64,000 nt of DNA from Dolomedes plantarius (lineage: Eukaryota; Arthropoda; Arachnida; Araneae; Dolomedidae). Below, piece by piece: positions 25,319 through 37,877 of the stretch. The notes beneath the pieces were generated by a model, which did not search any database, had not been told where the DNA came from, and worked only from the letters and a program-made list of their open reading frames with translations. Made by a program: the position numbers and the translations under genes. The stretch spans positions 66,431,126 through 66,495,125 of the forward strand of contig OU015493.1 of the NCBI GenBank assembly GCA_907164885.2, in the 5' to 3' direction. Position 1 is the stretch's first letter, and each line of letters begins with the position of its first letter.

Positions 25319-26912
25319 GTAAGGAATTTGATTACTTTTTTTTTCTCATTCCGCATACATTACGAAGCATAAAATATGAAGGAGGATAAGGCAGAGAGTG
25401 GGCTGTTTTAGAGAAATCTCACACTAAATGCGAGTGGTTACGACCGATGGACGATTCCCTTCAATCTCTATAAAGTGGAGAAGAGATTATGATAGGCTTA
25501 GTAGAGTAATAGCTTATATGTAGGTTAATGGTAAATATGAAAGCGGAGTACAGAAAAAATTATTACATCCTTGAGATACATACGAGTTACTCCTTGGTAA
25601 ATATATACACAATTAATTTTCTTTTGAGTAAAAGTTTTTTTTTAAAAATATTAGCAGGGATCTATAAAGCTTCAAATTTAAGGTGTAGGCTTGATGGTAT
25701 ATGATATTACTAAATAATCTAAGGGAGGTCTGTGGCACAAAAATTTATATTTTAGGTTTACCTGTATCTTGTATTGATCCCCCCTGCCCCCTTAAAGCTA
25801 TCTGTATGAAAAGGTCATAAAAATACTTGAAAAAATAATTTATTATGAGAAGTTATAATAATTATATTTATAAAACTCTTAATCTCTATTTGGTACAAAA
25901 ATGTAGTTTTTTTTCACTAAACCAGAAATTTTAAAGTATATCTGTTTGATGAAAACAGAAGAAAGAAACAATAGGCACGTGATTCCATAGAGATAACTTA
26001 CGAGGAATTTTAGTACCCCGCTTAAAGATGGCAAATCCTTAAAAATTCCTCCCCCCCCACCCTACCCCCACTAAAAACACAGATATATGGACAGTACAGT
26101 AGGACTGCACAGATCCCGGCAACGAAGTTAACCATTGCTGAAAGAGGCGGACTGTGTTATTTTTTTCAAAAAGCTCTTTAAAATGTGTAAAGTCAAGAAA
26201 ATAATTTTTTCTTAAATTTTTGTATTTCGGACCCCCTTAAGTGTACAGTTACACGAGACATGAACGTAAATAAAATTTATCTGTGAATAATAATATAAAT
26301 GATAATGATGACCCACCGGTTCTTTGAGATCACGTGGCGGATTTCTGTAACTGGTTCGCGGGCCATTTCAACCGCCTTGCACAGGCAATAAATTCCGCTT
26401 TGTTAAACAGAAAGTATCATCAATTCCCAATGGGCCAAGTCAAACAAATTGATCCCAAAAGTAAATCTTGTGTCCGCGACAGTTTGCCAAAGAAATAGAG
26501 TACAAATGCGCCCCGCGGTCGCATGGAAACCTGGCCACCCCCCCTCCCCCCGGCGCTTTTATTATTTGATATCCCATCGAGGGAGAACTGTATCTGACAG
26601 TTGCAGATATGTGTGACTCCGAGCACCGATCACCTTCGGAACGAGGCTTTTATGCCACTTTGAAATGCTGTCAAAATATGCTGCGTGTCGTCATTTGAAT
26701 ATTACGAATTCATTAGCGAATGTTTGTTGTTGATCTATTTGCGTACATCTGACTTTGTGCTTGTGTTACTTGTAAATGAAAGAATTTCTTTTTTTAAAAA
26801 AAATGATATACTTTTCAGAGATTTTATCAAATTGTTGTAACTTTTGTCATCGCGGAAGTTTTTTGAAGTGTGTACCCTAATTTTGACAATTTCTTTTCTC
26901 GTCATGTTGCAG
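25319..26912. other. End of the 20.6-kb DGK intron, no gene seen
   Basis: The 26290-26660 block is markedly less AT-rich than its neighbours and does not match any repeat in this window; it has no coding potential I recognise. A homopolymer-rich stretch with C8 lies at 26050. The acceptor tract TTTTCTCGTCATGTTGCAG ends at 26912. Confidence 0.5.
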
Positions 26913-26945
26913 ACCTTCGGAGGAAAAGTGTGCAGCCTGCTGAAC
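26913..26945 (+). CDS. rdgA: Diacylglycerol kinase type IV, 33-base microexon (middle of C1 domain 2)
   Basis: This exon of exactly 11 codons, TFGGKVCSLLN, lies between the acceptor GTCATGTTGCAG and the consensus donor GTAAGT. It is phase 0 at both ends. It fills the precise 11-residue gap between CRSCSK (exon b) and ETIAMSCSWCK (exon d). Vertebrate DGK zeta has GFQQKFTFHSK at the same position, sharing the F at position 2 and K at position 5. It lies 20.6 kb from the upstream and 9.3 kb from the downstream exon. Skipping would remove 11 residues in frame from the zinc-binding domain. The call rests on length, phase, splice sites and weak residue identity. Confidence 0.8.
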
Positions 26946-29228
26946 GTAAGTTCTCTTTGTCTTCCCTTCTCCAGCATGGTACACTTGAATTCAGGCAGAT
27001 ATAGCAGTACAAACATAAATGTTAGTTGCACTATATTCATCTTTAAGTGAAATTTAGACAGATCTTGTGGGAGAAACTCTATTTAAATGTTAGTTTAAAC
27101 AATTTGCTAACGTGTGATGTCAAAATCATCACACTTGGACATTTATTTTCAGTATTATTTATTTTGTTTCTGCTTTTGATTATCTTCAACCATTTCTGTG
27201 AATAAAAAAAAATGTTTAGATGAACACACCATCTCGTGAATCTGTTGAATAAATCAAAACTTAAATATAAAATGTTAGCACTTTAATAGCGAAAACTCGT
27301 GAGGTATTTGGCGTATGGCATTAGGTTCGTCAAAAGTTAGGTCGATTCGTGAGGTATTAGGTTGCATCAGATTAAAGCACAATAAATAAAATATTTAAGT
27401 ACGAAAAAAGCCTCTTTTAATTGCTATGTATATCTGTACTTTAACTGTAAGAATGATATGTAAATTGAGATGGAAATTGAGTATTTGACACAAAAAGAAA
27501 ACCGCTGTAAATAGAACACTTATCCCTCCATTTTGTGTCATGACCAGATTGAAAACGATATATTTATTCCCACCATCGAAACATTAATTACAGAATTTAA
27601 TAAAAATTTTGAATCAACAAAAATAAATTAACATTTAAAAAGACAGAACAAAATAAATTTTAAAGAAAACATTCAGATTCACCTTGAAATACACACATTA
27701 TTTGTCAGATGAATTTAATTAATGACACATTCGAACTATTACTGAAATAAGATTGATTTATTTACAGAACAAACGTTTCAAAGCAGTGTTATCCAAAATT
27801 CATTTCACTCAGTTCGCTAAAAAATTTAGTTAAAATAAAGTGTTTTCTTTAATGTTTATACAATTGTCTAAATCTTGTTTGTATTGAGAAAACCCTTCCA
27901 GTATACTTGTATTGTGTTGGAAGGTTAACGGCATCTTGGCATTAGAAAAGTGCCTTATTTTTAACATATAAATAATGAAATCGAAAAATACAGCTCAAAT
28001 CGCTGTTATAAATTCTATAATGTACATTTGTATATTTTTTCGACTTCTTTTAAGGAAAGATATATTCGTGGTATATTTACAGACGTTTCATAGAAATATA
28101 TATGACAATAATTAATTCAAAAATATGTCAGTATAGTGAAACGCAAATTTTCTACTGTTTTTCTATTTTCCAGTAAAATAGACAGAAAAAACCATTTAAA
28201 ATTACTTTGTAATGATAAAATTTATAATGATTATTGTCAATTCTAATTGTCCTCCAATATCTTTGTTATAAAGAGTAACATTATGAATACTGGTAAAAAT
28301 TATAGTGTACAAAAACAGGTAAAGAAAAAAACATGGCGCAGGCAACAAGTTACAGATGGGACTTTTCCTAAACTCCCAGAATAGATAAAGAATATGCTTA
28401 TATCTACAGTAAATCTCGAGATATGAAAGTTCACATCGTAGAACGTATACGAAGCCGAACTGCACGTATAACACGCTCGGTTTCTCATGTTTGTTTGCGG
28501 GAATACTGCAAATTTCATTTTCACGCTTCAAAAGATAAATTAAAAGAACGTAGTTTTCTGTTACAAAATTTTTTTTCAACCTGTTTTGTAGTCGAAATAT
28601 AATGAGAAAAACCATCTGTTAAACATTTAAAAATCCCTATCGTAAATGTTTTATAATAAATAAAACACATGCAGAAAAGGTGACATCCGAGCGGCTGTGC
28701 TTGTGTGCGTGAAGTTCATTTTGTGAAGAAGTTTATTTAGCGGATTATGCTTTAGCACATCTGAATGGAAAGCAGATAATTACAATTGCTTAGCTTTAAA
28801 TGTTTAGAGAAGCGAAAGAATTGAAGAATGGAAGGATGTGTGACAAAAGGGTTGTCTTGTATCAAAGCTTGAAAAATTCTTGTGTAATATGCCTTGTCGA
28901 ACTAGTGACCAAAGATTTACATACACTCAAACTTTATTTTCGTTAATAATATCACTCTCAATCTTATATTTAATTTTTTTTTTGCATTTCTCATGATGTT
29001 ATTGTAGTAACGAACATGGATTATCTCTTTTATTCAATATTTGAATACTGGATATTAATAATACATTAAACTATATAAGCGTATTAAAATAAAATTAAAA
29101 TGAAAGATTAATTTAAAAATTTAAATATTGTAATTTTTTGATACCTGCAGCTATTAATTTAAATTAATTAGACAATTACAAATCCCTATTGAAAAATAAC
29201 ACGCAGTAAACTGAAGGGCAAATGAATA

Positions 29229-29229
<1 letters not shown>

Positions 29230-29271
<42 letters not shown>
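29230..29271. repeat. (TA)n microsatellite
   Basis: About 42 bases of pure TA. Confidence 0.95.
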
Positions 29272-29274
<3 letters not shown>

Positions 29275-30189
29275 TAAGTTAGATAAATTAGATAAATATA
29301 GATACATATACTACTGATAATTACATCTATAATTTTAACGGATATATAAAAGTATAAGTAAAATAAATTAAACAAATATATGTATATATTATTTATTATT
29401 ACTTTCGTAATTTACTATCAGTGCAAAAATCAATAATTTTTATGCATAAAAATTTAATGCCAAAAAAAGCACGTTTTTAAGAAATAGATAGTTTTAGGCA
29501 CGGTTTTAAATATTTACGAGTCCCGAGCTACTACCAAAGGTGATCATTGATCTAAATTTCACATTTTTGACCAATCCCTTTGGGTACAATATATAAATAC
29601 ACGTCCTGGGCATGGGATCTCTGAAGCACTGTTAAACATTTGTTGGACAAGCTACTGAGAACTACTGGAACTTTTATCTTTTTACAGAACGTGCTGTAAT
29701 TCCAAGAAAATAGAATCGTGATAAATTTTAACTTATCCTCGAACAGAACAGAAAAACTGCGTGCCATAATTTTCGAGCAATACCTGGGTAAAGCGTTCTT
29801 TTGTTACTCATTCCTTAGCCGTTTGAAACAAAACAACCCATTCCTGTGTACACCGGACTAAAAAAAAGCATCCGTTATCTCTGGCGATGACCGGCAGGCA
29901 TATGAAAAGCGTTATGTTGCTGCTCATACATCGACGACTTTCGAGGCAAAAGCCTCTTCTCGGGGTGTCGGAGATTTTGGTCTGAGAATCCTATCAGGCG
30001 GATATTTTTAGAAACTCCATAATAGGAGTATTCCCCCTGAGCACGGAGATAAAATATTGGGCGGATGTGGGCGGGGAGGTTTCAATAGCTCTAGGGAAAG
30101 TGGGTGACGGAACGGACATATTTTATTCAGAAATTTCTACAGTTCAAAGAGCAGTGGAATTCCTTTTCCGTTCTTTAATTTATCTTGGA

Positions 30190-30906
30190 CTAGCTGAAAA
30201 CCCGTACTTCGCTACGGAGTGCATTCAAATTAAATACAACGATCAATGTATGCAATTAATGCCAAAAAAAAATGTACAGATAAAAAAAAATCGTAACGGA
30301 TATTGTCATAGACACAATAACGTAGAAGAAAATATTGAAATTAAATCAATTAATTAATTAATTATAGTACAGTTTGAGGAACATTTCTTTTACTATATTT
30401 TAATATTTTTTGGATAATGTCCAATCGTCTGCCGCATTAGAAAGAAAAAAAGATATTTTTTTTGTTGTCAATTTATTTCGTTGCTATGCACGTGACGATA
30501 AATTAATTTAAAGTATCACGAAAAGAAAAGAAACTACGCGATCAGCATTTAATAAATTAAATTCTAAATATTAATCTTTAAAAATTCCCCAAACACCAGA
30601 AAATGGAGGTTAAGATTCAAAAAAGATTTCATGTTAAAGGAATTTTTAGGATCTTTCTCGTGATATAGATTTTATAACTCTCAGATTATTATTTTAAATG
30701 CAAACTTGAAAAAAGTTACAAAAACAGCTTAAAAATTTAATTTAAAAAAATCTAAGAATTTTTTAAAAATCTTTCTTAGTGCACCCCTACAGTATAAGAA
30801 GAATCGCCATGCAAAATTTCAGCCCTTTAGGTCCAGCGGTTTGATCTGTGCGTTGTCTATCAGTCAGTCAGTCAGTCAGTTTCGGAACTGTTTTATATCT
30901 ATAGAT
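30190..30906 (+). mobile_element. Dispersed repeat family A, copy 2 (uninterrupted)
   Basis: It starts CTAGCTGAAAACCCGTACTT and ends ACTGTTTTATATCTATAGAT, preceded by a (GTCA)5 run. It is about 717 bp and collinear with copy 1 minus the MITE and with copy 3 minus the Tc1-like element. It is non-coding. Confidence 0.85.
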
Positions 30907-31337
30907 GAACATGCAGTTTAGGAAGCAGTTACTGGGTAATTCTTTTTGGTTTGAGAGATAGAAAATTTGATTTATTTGTTTTTCATTTACATGTAATTCG
31001 GAATGATATTTAATTTTTAAAAAAATGTCGCTATAAAAATCATTTTACTGAATGTACTAGAAAATTTGAAATTTTTCCTAAAAGAAATTGGAATTCCAAA
31101 TTTAAGGTGTGCTGAACCAGTAGTTCTCTAACCAATAGTCTTTAACCAACCAATAGAAACAACAAGTGCATTTTTTCCCCTTCCGCGTGTAAGTAAGGTT
31201 TAAAAATAATTTAACGTCAGAATTTATAAAAAATTAGTTTAGGATCCCCAAATAAGTATATTCATTGAACTGGGGTCTTGTGCAGTCATAGTTTTAAAAT
31301 GCAAGGGGGGAGGGGGTTCAGGTGGGTTAATTATGAT

Positions 31338-31417
31338 ATACTTCTTTAAACTGGAATTTACTGAAACTGAATTTTTCGCACAGTTAGAACAACTTAAAAA
31401 AAAAAAAGGCGCCATCA
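31338..31417 (+). repeat. Left member of an 80-bp direct repeat flanking a MITE
   Basis: CTTTAAACTGGAATTTACTG and TTTTTCGCACAGTTAGAACA recur at 31962-32035 in the same orientation with few differences. The MITE at 31420-31957 lies exactly between the two copies. Confidence 0.85.
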
Positions 31418-31419
31418 TA

Positions 31420-31957
31420 CAGGGTCATCGATAACGGTTGGAGAGATTTCGAAAGCTCATAATTCTAAAATAAATTGAGCAAACGCAATAATATTCTTTT
31501 CAAACAACTTGGCAAGTGTCCAATATTTCTAAATGTGACTGGTACGCAACCGTGACGTTGAACGTTGCGCAGAAGCGATGCGTGGTGGAAGAGGTCTTCG
31601 TTCGACTTTCCGTCAGTGCAATGGCGACCGTTCAGGAGAAAGCTCAAGCGGTGGTTGTTTGCGATAAACACGACGGTAATTTCGCTGAACTGTTTTAACA
31701 GATTTGTACTCCGCTAACCACAACACACTTTGAGCTTTCTCCTGAACGGTCGCCATTGCACTGACGGAAAGCCGAACGAAGACCTCTTCCACCACGCATC
31801 GCCTCTGCGCAACGTTCAACGTCACGGTTGCGTACCAGATACATTTAGAAATATTGGACACTTGCCAAGTTGTTTGAAAAGAATATTATTGCGTTTGCTC
31901 AATTTATTTTAGAATTATGAGCTTTCGAAATCTCTCCAACCTTTATCGATGACCCTG
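31420..31957. mobile_element. Inverted-repeat MITE (538 bp) carrying the 5' end of a transposase gene
   Basis: The ends are CAGGGTCATCGATAACGGTT and ACCTTTATCGATGACCCTG with TA outside both. The arms are more than 220 bp and nearly identical, with a loop of about 90 bp. Each arm contains the ATG region of a transposase reading MATVQEKAQ. It looks like an inverted duplication of the 5' end of a Tc1/mariner-type element. Confidence 0.88.
31660..31756 (-). pseudogene. N-terminal fragment of a transposase (DUF4817-like HTH)
   Basis: From ATG at 31756, MATVQEKAQSVLWLAEYKSV continues KTVQRNYRRVYRKQPP and then runs into the opposite arm. This resembles the DUF4817-type helix-turn-helix found at the start of a group of mariner-like transposases. 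No catalytic domain is present. Confidence 0.75.
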
Positions 31958-31961
31958 TATT

Positions 31962-32035
31962 TCTTTAAACTGGAATTTACTGAAACGAAATTTTTCGCAC
32001 AGTTAGAACAACTACAAAAAAGAAAGACGCCATCA
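31962..32035 (+). repeat. Right member of the 80-bp direct repeat flanking the MITE
   Basis: Same orientation as 31338-31417, ending GACGCCATCATA as in the left copy (GGCGCCATCATA). Confidence 0.85.
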
Positions 32036-33783
32036 TATTTTAAATATAAATTGGAAAATCATTTTTTTACTTTCCTTTCCTGCTATGACCTTATTAACAC
32101 TTTCACATTAAAGTTTCAATTAGATTAAGTTTTTACTCCCTTATTTTTAACTAAGTCTCTAAGTGGAACGACGAGGCTTTTGTAAAGTAGATATGAGATA
32201 AAAAATTAATAATGAAAAATGTACAGCTGTTTATTATCTAGGTTCAAAGCATATTCTAAAGTTTTTAGGTTAAAATAACGCTAATCGCATGGTTCTGTGA
32301 TGATTGTTTTGACATAAACAGCACTTTTATGCTTTTTTGTTTATGCTTATCTCTAAAGTGTATGTATACTATATGAGTATTTATTTCGAAATGGCATTTT
32401 TCCTTATTTACAATCTTTAAAAGGATTCAGCCGTAATTCCCTGGAAGGCTATGCTATTTCAGCGTTCCTTTGTTCTACTTTCACGAGACAGTCTCTAGGC
32501 TTCTTGATTTAGAGTAAAAATTCAGAAACTATATTCCTTGAGACAAAGATTAGTTAAAAAACATTTTTTTCCGGTATTCAAAAGGAAAAATATTTTTTTA
32601 AGGAAATTTTTATGAATCCTGAGAACAAATTATTTAATAACTTTTCTATGCACAAAGTGATAACAAATATACAAATAGACTCATAGATTTATCAGACATA
32701 TCAAAAGGTTGAAAAGACTTTAAATTTTTATTGTAAAGCTATGTTAAGCTAAATTGCAAAGTGTTTAAGTTTTTAAACATGTATAATGATACTTTATCTA
32801 AAGACATATACGAAGAAAAAATCAGCACTAAATGCGCACAGTGAAAGGAAATAAAATGTCTTGTGCCGGGTCCAAAATTTTCTACAAAGGAAAATTTTTT
32901 AAATATCATAAACATATCAGAAGGTCTCGCAAATTTAATTTTTTCAAATTTTCAAGCAGTCACTTTTTATACTTTCGTTTCGAACGAGTGAATGTTTAAA
33001 TTTACTTTAAGAATCACCGAATAGATGGTATCTGTAACAGATATTTCATTTTGTTCAGCTCAATTACCTGTTGAGCAGAGTTCTATCCTCATTTTGCCTT
33101 TTTCATGAGTAATGATATTTACATTTATAACTACTTGAACAACTAATGAGATATCTCATTAACAATGGCAGTTTTTCCCTCCAAGAATAAAAGCACTTCA
33201 GCTATAAAAGAAAATCCTCTGCTTGTCCTAGGAATTTCACTGTCGCATTTTCAAAATCCGATCAGTCAGAGTATATTTTTAGAAACCATCTCTGAAAGAA
33301 GAAAACTGCTATAAGATGTTAAATTTTTTTAAATGCATTTCAAGAATGAAAGGGCAAGAGCTAAGAATGTCATATGTTGTAAAGCTTTCTACTTGGAATC
33401 ATTCGTTTGACAACCACACACAAAAGGAATCGAGTGTACTAGTACTTTATTTTGTTGTCTCTACAGTTAGGATAAGATGGGGTTTTTTCTATTTTTAAAC
33501 CATCAGCAAAAATATTCTAGGAGTTTTTGATTTCCCTTTGAAAATTGTTTGACTTATGTTAGTTTCATGACTGATTTCTATTTCCTTAGCGAGTTTTGGG
33601 CCAATAAAGAAGTGCAAGTCAGAGAAATATTCCGTTTCTACTCCTCCCTTTCTAGCTTTAGAAAAAGTTATTCAGTAGTTTTAGCGTTTATTCATTTTTT
33701 ATCATCTTATTTTCATGTACTCTTTTCTTATTAATTTATATTATACTATTTTAGTGCCTATTTAGATTTTATGATTTATTGTA

Positions 33784-34347
33784 CAGGGTGTTCCAAAAAG
33801 AATAGTATATTATGAAAAATATTGAACATAGGAACTTAAAATTAATTTTATATTACATGGCTAATCATAAAGTTTTTTTACAAACTAAATAAAAGGTACT
33901 CAACATGCCCACCTTTAGATGCACGACATATTATACGGTAGGCAAATTCGTCCCAAACGTTTGCGAGCATGTCTGCATACACTGCTTCCACGGCTGTTAT
34001 GCGTACACAGACAACCTGTGTCTTAGAATTGTTTAAACCATCGCCTAATGCTCTGAGAGGTAGGAACTTCAATCTACCAGGGTTTTGTCAACGAAAATCA
34101 CGCTGAACAGTTGTTGCGGATTCACACTTCGCAAAGCGTAGAACACAAAATGGTTTCTGTTGTGCAGTCGCCATCTTTACAAACACTGAAGTGGCGGGAG
34201 AAGGAAGAGCGTCAGCGCTACTTGTCGGCAACTGCGTGAAACTTGAGATTTCTCTCTTTCTGCCTATACATTATTCAATCAAACCGGATTAAAAGATGAA
34301 TAGTTATGATTTTTTTTAAATAGGATGATTCTTTTTGAAACATCCTG
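33784..34347 (-). mobile_element. Internally deleted mariner-type element, 564 bp
   Basis: The left end is CAGGGTGTTCCAAAAAGAAT and the right end ATTCTTTTTGAAACATCCTG, with TA outside both. Between them are the N-terminal and C-terminal parts of a transposase with the catalytic centre missing, a classic deletion derivative. Confidence 0.88.
33878..34174 (-). pseudogene. Transposase deletion derivative (N- and C-terminal ends only)
   Basis: From ATG at 34174: MATAQQKPFCVLRFAKCES, then ATTVQRDFR and a stop. After a short join the frame reads VCVRITAVEAVYADMLANVW and RIICRASKGGHVEYLL, the usual C-terminal end of this group. The N-terminus is related to the MATVQEKAQ fragment at 31756. All catalytic acidic residues are lost. 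Confidence 0.8.
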
Positions 34348-36241
34348 TATTTTAATCTGTTTATGCCTGTATCCTGAGTCTTCTGATTTTATTAAATTGT
34401 TCTCTACTTGTGTCCTCACTCTTTTGAAGGATTTCTTCCGCTTTCCCAGCTACTTCTTTCCGTCTCTTTAATTTTTATTCTATGGTCTTATCTGTTTATA
34501 CTTCAAAGTTTTATAGGCCTAATTTCTATAGAATGGAATGGAAGCATTTTCGGTTTGCTTACCCCATAGCTCCACTCTGCAATTATAATGTTATTGACAA
34601 AGATGACCGGTTTTGACTCCTCTGAGAGGCACTTTGATTTTCTTTTCCATCCTCATAGTGAACTCGTAAGGCTTCTTTGCCCTCTTTTTAGTACTTTTTT
34701 TAGTACCAGTTCTTTCCGCATAATGAATATTTTTTCTTGATAATGTTTTTCTCTGTCCGTGCATTTGAAAAAAACTCTTATCTTTTAGGAAAATAAATCT
34801 AATTTCCGAGCTATTATAGCTTTTGAGAATTTTTTCTTGAGATGCTCCGGTTGAAAAATTCAGATTCGACTACTATTCCAATGGTCGTTTGTAGTTTTTA
34901 TCTATCAAGACAAAGTTTTATGCTCTTTTTTCCAGACAGACTTTGTCATGTGAACGTCAGACAAATGTGAATCTGGTTTTGAAGTTGATCTTTCCAATGA
35001 CGTTAACTCTGTCTAAATAAACAAGTTGCCTATTTATTTTGCCAAAATATCGATCATAGGTGTCTGCATAATAAACAAACCATTTTTCCCTTCAGGAATG
35101 GCTATAGAATGGAAAGAAAGAGTAAAGGAAATATTATTTTCAATGAAGAAATAGTTAAAAATAATAAATTTAATAACGGACATTGTCATTTTTAAATAAA
35201 TAGTTATTGACAAGAAATGGTCATATATGATACTCGTCTGGGCAAGTTCAGCTTATCGAATTCTGTTAAAAGCACACATCGTCTTGTAATGCCCTCCTAA
35301 TGCTTTTCAATATATTAATACCGAAAATTCGCCAAAAATTATTTGGTTACAAATGTATTATCCAGTTCGTTTCTCTCAATTCTCTATGTATATAGAGTAT
35401 AAGTTGTGACGACAGTTTTCTCGCGCTTTCTCATTTTTACATTTTTTCCTTCACTTAACCGGCAAACACAGGAAAATCGTAAACCCTCAATTTTTATGGA
35501 CAAATGCGTTGATCGTTCGAATAAATTACGTCGTGTTCTTCCTTAACTCTAAAAACGGTTGAGTCGTATTTTTCTGTCACATACTCTCAACTCGAAAAGT
35601 GTTTGTGGCAGATTATTCTATCCTTAATTTGGAGTTCAAAAGTATCTCAGATGGTACAAATTTGACACTTGTGAATACCAAAAAACGGGGATGGAATTAT
35701 TCGAGGGGAAACACTTTTACGAACTGAAAGAAAGAGGCAGAAAAAAAGTCTCAGACACTTAGAGGATTAAGCTTCCTTTCTTTCTCTTTTAACAGAAACT
35801 GCACTGTTGAAATCACCCTTTATTTTCTCACTTGCAACACTATAAAAAGTTTTCCAACATTGACACTTTTTGAAGTTTTTCTTCTCTTAAATATGGGCTA
35901 ATATAAGATTCCGAATTATCTGTTTTCCGTACAGATTTGATGCTCAGCCATGTCATTGTGATCCTAAACGAATCTCCAGTTCTTTCCCCATTGACAAAGA
36001 ATGGTTGGTAAAAGTCCCATTTTATTTAATTTCTGCCGCTATAACGATTCTCTCTATATATTCTCACACTTTATTTAAATTAAAATCTTCCGTGTTTCGT
36101 TCAGATGCGATGCCCCACTAGGCGGTGTCGTGATACTCCTCAACGAATCTCACAAGGTCTTAAGAAATGTGTAGAGACTTAAATAGCCGAATCGCTTCAA
36201 AGTAGGTCCTTGGTCTTACTATATTTTATGCCTATCTTCAG

Positions 36242-36397
36242 GAAACGATCGCCATGAGCTGTTCCTGGTGCAAAGAAATTTGTCACAACAAAGAATCTTG
36301 TTACAACCTGAAGAAGTTAACCACAGAGAGTTGCAATCTGGGTGAGCACAGCAAGATAATTGTACCTCCTACCTGGATTGTGAAGCTACCTCGACCG
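36242..36397 (+). CDS. rdgA: Diacylglycerol kinase type IV, exon d (end of C1 domain 2)
   Basis: 156 bases, 52 codons, phase 0 at both ends, between CCTATCTTCAG and GTGAGA. It starts ETIAMSCSWCKEICHNKESC and ends VPPTWIVKLPRP. SCSWCK..CH is the CxxC..H zinc-ligand block of the second C1 domain of type IV DGKs, followed by the conserved C(N/S)LG.H and PPTWI segment that leads to the catalytic domain. Identity with DGK zeta/iota is obvious by eye. Vertebrate proteins have a Lys-rich MARCKS-like stretch soon after this point; it is absent from the next exon I can identify. Confidence 0.97.
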
Positions 36398-37818
36398 GTG
36401 AGATTTTTGTTGTTAATTTTTCGTTTTTGACTCCACTAAGTTCTAATCCATTGAGCTTTAAGCACAAAATGCCCATCAACCGATTTCATCTTATACCTAA
36501 AGGTTTTAGGCGACCTAAAAATTATAATTTTTCTATAAAAGAGTATTAAGTTTTTCCCATTTAGTAGTGAAAAAATTAAGGTCTATTTCTTTGTATTATT
36601 CTTCCATGAACAGTTCTTCCCGTAAAATGCAATTTTTGTCGTTGATGATTTCGATGGCCTCTTGAAAATGTAGTAGTTTCAACTGAAAACTATTTTATTT
36701 CCGAACTATCTGTTCTCTGCAATCCTAAACACTTTTTCATGAAATGCATCTGTTGAAATATTCTAACTCTGCAATTTTTCTATAGCTGTTTGCTTGTGAA
36801 CAATTACTTTTGGTTTATTGAATCACTTATTAACACTTTCGGATATAAGGTTCCACGAGAGACGTCATAATTTATCAAACAATAAGAGGCAATTTGAAAA
36901 TAAATTCATCTGCTAGAGTAGTCTTCTTCTGGGTTATGCAGTTTAACTTTTTATGGTAAAGTAGATTTTTATTATTATGATTCTATCACTGGACAGAAAT
37001 GATCTTCAACCCGCATTTATCTGCCAATGGAATACCAGTTGCGTCCTAAAATTTATCGCATTAAAAAACATTACTGGTTAGGCGAAGGTTTTATGAACGC
37101 AGCATGGTCTTGAAACACAGAGAATGAATGAAAGCCCAGTAATTTCTAATATAGTAATGAAATGGAATTATTAATGCTGCCACTTACCTTCCCCGTACTA
37201 ATGCATCCGATACACATACTAGGGAAATATATGAATGATCTAAACATGAAGTCAATGCCATTTTGCACATTTCGTTTTTGCACGTTCATTATTTAGAAAC
37301 AGGAATGCGTTGCTTTTCAGTGACAAAAGCTAAAGTTTTCGGTTCTGTATAGACAAAATACCCTTTCGTTCTGTAACTCTTGTCATCATGTCTAATATAC
37401 TAAGCGTTTTCCATAGAGGAATATTACTGACAAATTCTGTCCAGTTCCGACGAATAATGAGAGATGATGCCCACAAAAGGAGCTTTGTTTAAGTGATATT
37501 ATCCAAATTTAGTATAATTAATAATTATTAAAATTGATTAAATACTTTCTTGAAACGCTTATAATATATTGTAAATGGTCTAAACCCCAACAGGTGGACG
37601 TCGTTGAGCCGCGAAATATGAGCATTAGAGAACTTAATAGTTCTGTGCGACTGAAGTTCCATAAAACTAGATACAGGCAACCGTCAGTATAACATATAAG
37701 CATAACTACAATTGCAATTTAGAATATCCATTGAAAGGGTCAAGTAATCTGTTTAATTTAATGCCTCGATACACAGTACATGTTTGTATTCTGAGGCATT
37801 CCTTAAGGATATTCAATA
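36398..37818. other. DGK intron, no gene seen
   Basis: First part of the 3.7-kb intron between exons d and e. I searched by eye for a Lys-rich exon (MARCKS-like) and found none. Confidence 0.6.
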
Positions 37819-37877
37819 CAGGGTTACTACAAAAGGATCATTCCTTTTCAAAACCCGATTTATTCAAAAGTATTATA

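Larger units (their letters stand above)
26946..36241 (+). other. DGK intron of 9.3 kb
   Basis: It runs from GTAAGT to CCTATCTTCAG. It holds family A copy 2, two transposase-derived non-autonomous elements and one TA tract, annotated separately. Stretches at 26946-29229, 29272-30189, 32036-33783 and 34350-36241 show no gene, RNA gene or repeat boundary that I can support. Confidence 0.8.

Noticed and set aside
28202..28615. Minus-strand open frame of 137 codons
   Set aside because: No recognisable motif, AT-driven Ile/Phe/Leu composition, and no sign of splice or start context; treated as chance.
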